From positions 1 through 6,542 of the forward strand of contig PIVH01000278.1 in the NCBI GenBank assembly GCA_003354225.1: a stretch of DNA of 6,542 nucleotides, written 5' to 3'. Shown here one piece after another: positions 1-6,116 of this stretch (position 1 is its first letter; the number at the start of each line of letters is the position of its first letter). The notes under the pieces were generated by a model. The model did not search any database. It saw nothing but the letters and a program-made list of their open reading frames with translations, and was not told the DNA's origin. A program made the position numbers and the translations under genes. Origin of the DNA: Globobulimina sp. Taxonomy: Eukaryota; Foraminifera; Rotaliida.

Positions 1-2
1 TC

Positions 3-1019
3 ATGTTTTTTGATACATTACACAATGTAATCACACCGGAAATGGATCACGGCGTGATAGAGTCGACACATTTTATGTGGACAACGCGAGTCATTGATAT
101 AATATCCACCATAACCATTGGTATTATATTTTTTACCCACATGTACACTGTAATTTCATTCCATCGCAGCTATAAACGAAATACATCATTGGTAAACATG
201 ACCGATGCATTAGAATCATGGAACAATACATTAGCTATTTTGACATTTTTATTCATTTTATCTCAATTTGTTTTATTATTGTTATTAACCTTGAATATCT
301 GGGAAATAATACCTATCACATTCCCCTGTGATATTATTGTTTTATTAATGGTTATTTTATATCATTTATCAAAATCAATTTTTTATTGCATATTAATAAC
401 TCGTTTACAAGTTGCTTTTTGTTTAAGTTCAGTACAATATCGCAACTCTACCATAACGTTATTATATTTATTTGTTGTTTTGTATACAATATTTGTGTGT
501 ATTGGTACACCATTTATAATTTTCGGTGTATGGCTAACAAATCCAATTAATTGGTGCCATATCCATACGCATGATTCAGTGTTGTCGTCGATATCTATCG
601 GTATCTGGATATTTTTGGATGTGATAATTTCCATAATTCTCTGTTATTTATTCATAAGACCACTAAAAAAAGTCTTGCAATTAATTGACCAGAACCAAAT
701 GAGATTTACTGCATTATATATTAAGTATGCATTGTTAACATATATTTCAATCATCTTAAATTTAGTGAGTTTATTATTATATTTATTTGATCATTTCACC
801 ATTTTAATTGAGATCACTGCCGCAATTAATTGTATTTGTATCATATTAATGCATGCGAGAAATGACGCAATCTTTGTTTTTTTTTGTGGCTGCACTGTGA
901 ATTTTGTTATGAGTAAAAAAAAGAAAAAAGAAACGGAATCATTGCGAAGTATAAATACAAAAACAATAGTTTCTGAATGTCAAACAAAGGAAAGTAAGAC
1001 TGTAGGCACAAATGTATAG
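3..1019 (+). CDS. Seven-helix, receptor-like membrane protein (GPCR-like), 5' end possibly incomplete
   Basis: The reading frame gives 338 residues ending at a TAG. Seven hydrophobic segments are visible at about residues 29-52, 76-98, 108-132, 152-175, 196-219, 239-262 and 265-284. A polar, Lys-rich tail begins with KKKKK near 305-309. Cys109 lies at the outer end of helix 3 and Cys185 in the loop between helices 4 and 5. That is the spacing of the disulphide conserved in most G-protein-coupled receptors. The loop before helix 6 is basic (RPLKK, 219-223), as expected for a cytosolic loop. I see no clear DRY or NPxxY motif, so it does not fit a standard receptor class. A plasma-membrane receptor role is inferred from topology only. 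The first ATG is two bases from the window edge, so an upstream exon or an earlier start cannot be excluded. It could also be a seven-helix transporter or an orphan protist family member. Confidence 0.72.
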   Translation: MFFDTLHNVITPEMDHGVIESTHFMWTTRVIDIISTITIGIIFFTHMYTVISFHRSYKRNTSLVNMTDALESWNNTLAILTFLFILSQFVLLLLLTLNIWEIIPITFPCDIIVLLMVILYHLSKSIFYCILITRLQVAFCLSSVQYRNSTITLLYLFVVLYTIFVCIGTPFIIFGVWLTNPINWCHIHTHDSVLSSISIGIWIFLDVIISIILCYLFIRPLKKVLQLIDQNQMRFTALYIKYALLTYISIILNLVSLLLYLFDHFTILIEITAAINCICIILMHARNDAIFVFFCGCTVNFVMSKKKKKETESLRSINTKTIVSECQTKESKTVGTNV

Positions 1020-1229
1020 CATTTTTATATTAATATTTTTAATTTATGGTTGCTATTAGCACATAAATACATAATTCAACACAATTTATACAAGTTTTTT
1101 ATTTTATTTTTTGCAATTTTTTTTTATTATTTTAATTTGTTAAGGTTTGTTTGTTTTGTTTTCGTGTTTGATCGATCATGTTTTGAGAAAATTGAAAACA
1201 TTTTCCAATTCAAAAATGTGTGCATCAAA

Positions 1230-1298
1230 CATGACAATGTTTTGAATTATTTCTAAATTCAAAATATAAGAGCAATTTTTTCATGACAATGTTTGAAT
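1230..1298 (+). repeat. Imperfect direct repeat pair, 17-18 bp
   Basis: CATGACAATGTTTTGAAT at 1230-1247 recurs as CATGACAATGTTTGAAT at 1282-1298, differing by one T in a run. The copies are 52 bp apart and both lie in non-coding DNA ahead of the eight-helix gene. They could be a duplicated regulatory site or a decayed tandem duplication. The sequence does not tell which. Confidence 0.7.
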
Positions 1299-1341
1299 AT
1301 TCCGCATTTTTATGGCGATTATAATTTTAATTTTAAATGTA

Positions 1342-1396
1342 ATCAGGACTGGTGGTATACGTATTATATTTGTTAATAATCAAAATATCAGGACTG
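1342..1396 (+). repeat. 10-bp direct repeat pair ATCAGGACTG
   Basis: ATCAGGACTG occurs at 1342-1351 and 1387-1396, exactly 45 bp apart, just ahead of the eight-helix coding region. Each copy contains CAG followed by GACTG and would read as a plausible 3' splice acceptor if this gene has an upstream exon. Because 45 is a multiple of three, the repeat would encode the same tripeptide (IRT) twice in the frame opening at ATG 1312. Chance recurrence is possible at this length. Confidence 0.5.
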
Positions 1397-1459
1397 TTAT
1401 CAAAATATTTTCCCCAAAGCAAAGTGAGTGAAATTACAATAAAACCTCATATCCAAAGA

Positions 1460-2272
1460 ATGGTGAAAGATTGCTTTGGTAATCGTCGCATACGAGTCTT
1501 ATTATTCACCCTCACATTAATGTTTTGGTCAATATTTGCATTTTCCTGTGAAATTGATGCAGCAAATGACAGCAATTCAAATACTCCAAAAATCCGAGTG
1601 TCTGCAGAGCTTATTATTTTTGTTGGTTCATTAATTGCATTTTTTGTAGAAGCATTAAATAAGAATAGTAATAATATGGATGTCGTAAGTGGTGCATTTG
1701 TAATAATTGGATCTATTTTATATTTAATTGCAATGTTTATGGATTTAAATGGTATTTATGGAGAAACTGTATCTTATTTAATAGGAGCTCAATATTTAAT
1801 ACCTGGCGGTACCGCATTATTGGTTGGCATTGATATTACAGCGAAAGTGGATAACATTTTGAATAATATACGTGGGAGAATATGTATATTTACATTAATA
1901 TTAGCAATATGTGGCATATTAACACTAATTTGGTATTTTAATCGTGATCAAAATGTATTGACTGGTAAGCAAAAATGGTATGAATCTGGTTGGATATTAA
2001 TCGTTGCCTCCTCACTTATTTTATTAATCATTATCGGATTGTTAAATAAAAGTAGTATTTGTTTATTCAATGTTTTATTTGGATTTATTTTATTTTGTGG
2101 TGCCTGTATTGTGCTGTATTTTGGAAGTGATATGACATATTCACAAAGCGATTTTTCTTGTGATATGAGGGATATTGGATATTATATTATTGTATTTATT
2201 GACGCATTTGTGGTGATATGGGATGTTCAAGTTGGTGCAAGTGCTGATTCTGGTGGGTACCGTACATTTTAA
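1460..2272 (+). CDS. Eight-helix membrane protein built from two related four-helix halves, unknown function
   Basis: From the first in-frame ATG at 1460 the protein is 270 residues and ends at TAA. The open frame runs back to a stop at 1340-1342 but has no earlier ATG. About eight hydrophobic segments lie near residues 13-30, 49-66, 76-94, 105-124, 141-159, 177-195, 200-221 and 239-256. The halves resemble each other: helix 1 follows an RRIR basic stretch and reads LLFTLTL, while helix 5 follows RGR and reads CIFTLIL. The loops after helices 2 and 6 both begin LNK plus Ser/Asn. This suggests an internal duplication of a four-helix unit. Loops are short and the C-tail is short and polar. I recognise no family and no catalytic motif. 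The N-terminus is uncertain: a spliced upstream exon from ATG 1312 (donor GTGAGT at 1424) would rejoin this frame at 1470, but its acceptor is weak. Confidence 0.7.
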   Translation: MVKDCFGNRRIRVLLFTLTLMFWSIFAFSCEIDAANDSNSNTPKIRVSAELIIFVGSLIAFFVEALNKNSNNMDVVSGAFVIIGSILYLIAMFMDLNGIYGETVSYLIGAQYLIPGGTALLVGIDITAKVDNILNNIRGRICIFTLILAICGILTLIWYFNRDQNVLTGKQKWYESGWILIVASSLILLIIIGLLNKSSICLFNVLFGFILFCGACIVLYFGSDMTYSQSDFSCDMRDIGYYIIVFIDAFVVIWDVQVGASADSGGYRTF

Positions 2273-2564
2273 ATTGTAAATAACTGTGCAAATATTCCAA
2301 TGTGATTCTCTTTTTGTTTATGCATCTCATAATAATCCGGCCATAATTTATATTCTTGTGCATGTATGAAATTAATTAAATCAATTTCAATGCATTAGTG
2401 CGAAAAATACGAATTAAAAGCGACTGATATGTGGTTTTGTTTTTAGATCAAATAAAAAAACAACAATTAATTTCATGGGCATATGAAAAAAACCAATATC
2501 GATCATTTAAATAAGTAATAAAATCTCACTAAATCATAAACAATTAAAATTAAAACAAAGTCAT
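2273..2564. other. Convergent 3' spacer
   Basis: These 292 bp separate two genes that end towards each other, so the stretch should hold two 3' UTRs and no promoter. An AATAAA at 2451-2456 could serve as poly(A) signal for the plus-strand gene, about 180 bp past its stop. A TTTTGTTTTTAG run ending near 2446 resembles a splice acceptor, but no convincing exon follows. I see no coding potential or RNA gene. Confidence 0.55.
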
Positions 2565-3074
2565 TTAATAATTCGGAATGAAATTTGGAATCATAATTAA
2601 ACCCATTAGTATCGAGGCAGCAATAAATATAGAAATCCATCCCCAAATCGGCCAAATGGAAGCCACAAATGTTACATAAGTCACAATGGTTAAAAATAAT
2701 GTAGCATGGATATGTTGAGGATGGGTCGCATTAAAATCATCAATTTTTTCCTTTCTGCAACATGGTAAAAAGAATGATAAATATAATACTAATGATACTA
2801 CAGCCAACCATGAAGCGCCTGCAATATATAGTAATGGTAAAATTACCCGATCATCCAATCGAATCACACGTATCAAATCGCTGTATTTTATCACAAATAA
2901 AGCTAAACAAATCCAAAATAATGAATGTGCGTAAGTACTAATTTCATTTCCTATTTTTTTCGCACGCGAGTTTTTCATCATTCCCGGTATAAAAACTGGT
3001 CTATCACCCTCATCTTCAGTAGGAACACGAGTATATTTGTAATTGCTTCTGTTTTTTGTGTTTTGATTCTTCAT
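2565..3074 (-). CDS. TMEM128-like four-helix endomembrane protein
   Basis: The frame encodes 169 residues from ATG 3074 to a TAA. The open frame extends 17 codons further upstream but only to a GTG, so the ATG is preferred. The resulting length is close to the roughly 165 residues I know for animal TMEM128. The N-terminal 45 residues are polar and probably cytosolic. Hydrophobic segments lie near 50-64, 84-103, 124-140 and 142-162. The pattern His-x-x-Phe-Trp at the first helix (50-54), a Trp-containing second helix ending LYL, and IWPIWGW (140-146) at the third/fourth helix boundary fit TMEM128. Family members are small tetraspan proteins of the endoplasmic reticulum and related membranes with poorly known biochemistry. 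The gene lies tandem with, and 142 bp beyond, the 3' end of the LITAF gene on the same strand. The assignment rests on recalled topology and motif pattern, not a search. Confidence 0.62.
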   Translation of the reverse strand: MKNQNTKNRSNYKYTRVPTEDEGDRPVFIPGMMKNSRAKKIGNEISTYAHSLFWICLALFVIKYSDLIRVIRLDDRVILPLLYIAGASWLAVVSLVLYLSFFLPCCRKEKIDDFNATHPQHIHATLFLTIVTYVTFVASIWPIWGWISIFIAASILMGLIMIPNFIPNY

Positions 3075-3216
3075 TTTTTTAAAATCACAACGATGGGATG
3101 TTGGCAAGTACTTAAAGTTGTGCACTTAAAAAAACATTTTAAATAAATCTTTTTGTCCACATCTAAATTAAATGCATTTTAATTAATTAATTATCATAAA
3201 TACAGCAAGCAAGATG

Positions 3217-3842
3217 TTAACAATCAAATTCATTATTTTTTGCGATGACATTATTGCATTTCCTGCAATAATGATAATGACCATATGAACAATCAAAACA
3301 TGGAACAAAACAACATGAGAAAGCAAACAATGAAGCAATGCATAACCCCCAAAATTTAGTTGCTCGATCTTTTTTTACTCGTGTTGGCGCAGTCTGGGTA
3401 TTAGAATTATTTTAATAAAATTAATTGAAACATGTACACGCGATATTTATGAGCAAAATACATAACATACGTGTCCGCATAATGTACAAGTAACAATGCA
3501 TGGTCTCGTTCCTCGTGGCATGCCAACTGTTGGTGTATGCCGAATTTGTTGCAATTGCATTATTGGTCGTTGTACAATGATAGGTTGTGTGGTATGATTT
3601 GGTTGAACAATAATAGGTGTTTGTTGTTGCATTGGTGCATACGTTTGTTGATGCATTGGTTGATATGTTTGTTGATGTATGGGTTGAAGTGTTGGGGGTT
3701 GGTATCCATGTGCGGGATTAGACAATATCGGCTGTTTTTGTATATTGATTGTTTGCGGTTGCTCTGGTTTGTATGCTGGATTATAATTGTATGTTGGCGC
3801 CTGTTGCCTTGGTACTTGTTGATTGTATTGTTGTCCTTCCAT
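3217..3842 (-). CDS. LITAF-domain protein, two exons (join of 3471-3842 and 3217-3393)
   Basis: Exon 1 (124 codons from ATG 3842) encodes a Q/P/T-rich, low-complexity N-terminus with three 8-residue repeats at about 52-75. It ends in a CxxC knuckle (Cys119, Cys122). Read straight on, it stops eight codons later. Removing an intron at 3394-3470 (GTATGT donor, CCCAG acceptor, phase 0) continues the frame for 58 residues to TAA, giving 182 residues. The second part holds T-R-V, an FWG start to a hydrophobic stretch (139-156), CC...PC, and the closing HYCRKC knuckle (Cys167, Cys170). CxxC, membrane-associated helix and HxCxxC is the LITAF order. In this family the two knuckles bind one zinc and the hydrophobic stretch inserts into late-endosomal or lysosomal membranes from the cytosolic side. 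The Pro-rich N-terminus usually binds ESCRT or ubiquitin-ligase partners, but I see no clear PPxY here. It shares a 62-bp divergent gap with the DUF1761 gene. Confidence 0.88.
3394..3470 (-). other. Spliceosomal intron in the LITAF gene
   Basis: On the minus strand this 77-nt stretch begins GTATGT and ends CCCAG. It is AT-rich and contains an in-frame TAA eight codons in. It separates two halves of one zinc-binding domain in phase 0, so both protein continuity and splice signals support it. A CTAAT just before the acceptor resembles a branch site but sits very close to the AG. Confidence 0.88.
3618..3689 (-). repeat. Three tandem 24-bp repeats inside LITAF exon 1
   Basis: Units at 3618-3641, 3642-3665 and 3666-3689 align without gaps. 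On the minus strand they encode LQPIHQQT, YQPMHQQT and YAPMQQQT. The repeats are in frame and so preserve the reading frame as copies are gained or lost. They lie in the disordered Q/P-rich N-terminus. Confidence 0.85.
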
Positions 3843-3904
3843 GATTTGCACGGATTTTGTTGGAGATTGCAACTGTAAATGTTTTTAACTAAAAACCATT
3901 GTCA
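3843..3904. promoter_or_regulatory. 62-bp divergent gap between LITAF and DUF1761 start codons
   Basis: The two ATGs face away from each other with only 62 bp between them, so both 5' UTRs and any core promoter must be compact or overlap the neighbouring gene. A minus-strand ATTTACAG ending at 3873 resembles a splice acceptor, so an upstream LITAF exon is conceivable. No TATA-like box can be assigned with confidence in such AT-rich DNA. Confidence 0.45.
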
Positions 3905-4357
3905 ATGATGGATTTCCTTTATGGATTTGTTACAACCAATATTGTTGGTTATGCTGCTGCACTATTGATTAGCATAATATTTGGTGTTTTATGGTATGGA
4001 CCTATTATGGGAGAAGTTTGGGCTGAGGGGCATGGTGTTTCTTTGTCTGATAAAAAGAAAATGGAAGAATTAACAAGCGTCTTTAATGAAAAATCAATGC
4101 TATCAACAATGTGCGTGTATTTAGTTAGAATATTGGTCGTTGGGTATGTTGCAGAAACGACAAATTGCAAAGCTGTAACTGATGGCCTGTTATTGGGTGC
4201 TATATTATTTGTAGGTTTTGCATTGCCATTAACAACTGTGAAATATGCATATAATCCATCTGGTAAAAGGATATTATTATTATTTGATTTAGCATATCAA
4301 ATGATACATTTCTTATTATTAACTGCATGCATTGTTTATTTTAGTAGTATCGAATAA
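3905..4357 (+). CDS. DUF1761 family four-helix membrane protein
   Basis: The frame gives 150 residues from the first of two consecutive ATGs (3905, 3908). The open frame reaches slightly further, to a TTG, but an ATG is expected in a eukaryote. A hydrophobic helix at about 10-28 leads into the VLWYGPIMGEVW stretch (28-39). This is the hallmark pattern of DUF1761 proteins, where WYGP, a Gly and then a Trp follow helix 1. Three further helices lie near 68-88, 92-110 and 123-145, with a short polar, Lys-rich loop at 45-63. The length matches the family's usual 130-150 residues. The molecular function of the family is unknown to me. Members are common in bacteria and also occur in fungi and protists, so this is either an old eukaryotic copy or a transferred one. 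Base use looks like that of its neighbours. AATAAA motifs occur at the stop (4353-4358) and at 4510-4515. Confidence 0.82.
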   Translation: MMDFLYGFVTTNIVGYAAALLISIIFGVLWYGPIMGEVWAEGHGVSLSDKKKMEELTSVFNEKSMLSTMCVYLVRILVVGYVAETTNCKAVTDGLLLGAILFVGFALPLTTVKYAYNPSGKRILLLFDLAYQMIHFLLLTACIVYFSSIE

Positions 4358-4604
4358 AAAAATCTAAAAACGAAATTATTAAGTTGCACGATATGTGTTT
4401 TTCCAGAACTTAACCAATTTATTTTGTAAATCAACTGGTATATCACGCATTTAGTGTCGTTCAGTCGTAGCTCGTAGGGATGTGTCCGTAATCTTTGAGC
4501 TAGCCAGAAAATAAAGATCTAGATCATCTGACATATTTCATGCTAAATGTCAAAAATCATCACGATAAACTGAATAAAGCGTGGATTAAAATAAGTACAG
4601 TAAA
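4358..4604. other. Convergent 3' spacer with a less AT-rich, hairpin-forming patch
   Basis: These 247 bp lie between the stops of two convergent genes. The first 80 bp are ordinary AT-rich DNA with an AATAAA on the minus strand (4418-4423) suited to the leftward gene. From about 4446 to 4505 the base composition shifts, with several CG dinucleotides. TAGCTC at 4468-4473 pairs with GAGCTA at 4497-4502 around an inner GGA/TCC pair (4478-4480, 4485-4487). A 10-bp palindrome GATCTAGATC follows at 4516-4525. No tRNA fold or known small-RNA boxes could be identified. Confidence 0.5.
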
Positions 4605-6085
4605 TCACGCTTTGATTATTGTGAAACAATCTTGCGGGAATCTATTGTGTATCCAATTATTTGTGAACTTAGTTACATATATTCGTGGATCTAACACTAT
4701 TCGCGATAACAATTCACTACAAATCCAACTACGACTTGTAACATGATGATCATATGATATTTCCCAATGCGCCTTAACAATTATTTGCAGATTATCCTTA
4801 CTATGCGCTGTATTTAATAATTCACATAATTTTAACAACGGAAATGTATATTTACTAAATGGAACGCGATTTGTTGTCTCCAATGTCACGGTATTCAAAT
4901 TCTTAAACAATTCAAATAAAATTGGTTTCGGTAAAAACGAACCGTTTCTAAACACCAAATACCTCAATTCCAAAAAATATTTATCAATACCATGCAAATT
5001 CAATATAATGTGCCTTTTCTGATTACAAAATGATTCAAATGTTTTGTTAACATAATCCACAAATTCATTACTTTCTACATTTAATTTATGCCGCATCAAT
5101 TTCTCTAAAATATCACAGTCCGTTTCTGCAATTTCATTATTTGTATCTACATTTTGCATATCAGCTCCGTTTAGCATCGAATCAAAATAAAATAACGCAT
5201 GGAAAAATGGTCTGAAAATATTATCTGTATTGTCAACCTCAAGCACATTGGCATTCAGTGCATACCTGAAATCTCTGTGTGTTTCAATATTTCGAACACT
5301 TTCTACTTTTATGCAATGTCTACCGCCCATAAATAACCTCTCTTCTTCGGCATTATAATTTGAAATCCATGAACAATTAAAAAATTTCAGATATTCACTG
5401 TAAAAGTCACCGTTATTATTCAACTGAATAATAATACCATGATCTCCTCCAAATCGTGTAGCTACTTCGATATACTTACTCGTAGACGTCGGACCAAATA
5501 ATCTGATGTTGAATTGTGGAATAATGCAAACAAATGACATTCCACAATAAAATGGTCCAATGGTCCCGGTCCATTCATTGCTTTTCTTATCCAAATATCC
5601 TTTATGATCACCAAATAATTCCACAGTTTCCCTGAGAATCTTTGATACATTCCAATATTCGCGATTTCGTCGTTTAATGGATGACAGTAATTCAAAGGAA
5701 CGATTTCTTCGAAACGTTGATGAAAATGCAGTGCAAAAATCAGAATAATCACAGTATAAAATCACACAAATTAGATTTTCGAGTGTAAATTTTGAATGCT
5801 GTTTGATTCCACAATGAATAAAATCACTGCAGGAAGACATAGATTTAATGCGTTTGCATTGCCTAAAGTTTTCAGCTTTTTTTACAATATCAAGCCAGGC
5901 GCAATTAGGTACCACACAGATGTTATTATTTAATACCTCCTCTTGAAGTGAGGCATATTTCTGTCGAATATACAATTCTTTGGGTAAATGATTAATGTCG
6001 CCATAATTATGTCTAATACGCGTTTTATTTTTGTAATACGGCCAATAATAAAATATGAATCCTGTACTGAATGATGACTCATAAA
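4605..6085 (-). CDS. ADP-ribosyltransferase-like protein with Arg-to-Cys at the expected active site; 3'-terminal exon, 5' part unresolved
   Basis: The open frame runs leftward from a likely splice acceptor (TTTTTGTTTAG ending at 6086) for 492 residues to TGA. No ATG occurs in frame before about residue 82, and the upstream residues (WPYY, DINHLPKE) read as real coding sequence, so the start lies in an unassigned exon. A region near 97-126 (DFCTAFSSTFRR) precedes a segment resembling the R-S-E type ADP-ribosyltransferase fold: FYCG at 178-181, TSTS at 199-202, a beta-strand-like GIIIQL at 216-221, and WISNY followed by AEEERLF at about 239-251. In active enzymes the first motif is YRG. Here Cys replaces Arg, while the STS and ExE elements remain, so NAD transfer activity is doubtful. 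The C-terminal 200 residues are probably helical and unassigned. It resembles large protist families; this assignment is by motif only. It faces the next gene head to head. Confidence 0.62.
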
Positions 6086-6116
6086 CTAAACAAAAATTAT
6101 ATAATTAATTAACAAA
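6086..6116. promoter_or_regulatory. 31-bp gap between the minus-strand exon edge and the plus-strand start codon
   Basis: The gap is almost entirely A and T. On the minus strand it carries the pyrimidine-rich acceptor of the ADP-ribosyltransferase-like gene, and on the plus strand the leader of the next gene. One stretch therefore has to serve as an intron end on one strand and a 5' UTR on the other, which makes the boundary unusual or one model incomplete. Confidence 0.4.

Larger units (their letters stand above)
1020..1459. other. T-rich intergenic stretch upstream of the eight-helix gene
   Basis: These 440 bp lie between the TAG of the seven-helix gene and the first in-frame ATG of the next gene. 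The stretch holds long T runs, a short GATCGATC palindrome near 1171, and two direct-repeat pairs listed separately. The reading frames across 1050-1256 give only Phe/Leu/Ile-rich low-complexity peptide and begin with a non-ATG codon, so I do not call a gene. It probably contains the 3' UTR of the left gene and the promoter and 5' UTR of the right gene. An upstream exon of the right gene (ATG at 1312) is possible but weakly supported. Confidence 0.6.

Noticed and set aside
383-634. Minus-strand open frame inside the seven-helix gene
   Set aside because: Antisense shadow of a convincing membrane protein, with no recognisable motif.
1050-1256. Open frame of 68 codons on the plus strand
   Set aside because: It starts with a non-ATG codon, is Phe-rich low complexity caused by T runs, and overlaps a repeat. 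No splice or motif support.
2925-3146. Plus-strand open frame overlapping the TMEM128-like gene
   Set aside because: Antisense to the N-terminal half of a better-supported gene; composition is arbitrary.
3447-3470. Reading LITAF exon 1 straight on to its stop, as a complete Q/P-rich protein
   Set aside because: That stop lies in the intron. A GTATGT donor precedes it and the rest of the zinc domain follows in phase after the acceptor.
3537-3878. Plus-strand Trp/Leu/Cys-rich open frame
   Set aside because: It is the antisense reading of the Q/P-rich repeats in LITAF exon 1.
3949-4170. Minus-strand open frame inside the DUF1761 gene
   Set aside because: Antisense shadow; the plus strand carries the family signature.
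4440-4530. tRNA or box C/D RNA in the less AT-rich patch
   Set aside because: No acceptor stem, T-loop consensus or paired C and D boxes could be found; only simple hairpins remain.
4540-4746. Plus-strand open frame overlapping the 3' end of the ADP-ribosyltransferase-like gene
   Set aside because: Mostly antisense to coding sequence and without motif or splice support.
5462-5752. Second minus-strand frame within the ADP-ribosyltransferase-like gene
   Set aside because: Alternative-frame shadow; the main frame holds the ordered motifs and is open for 492 codons.
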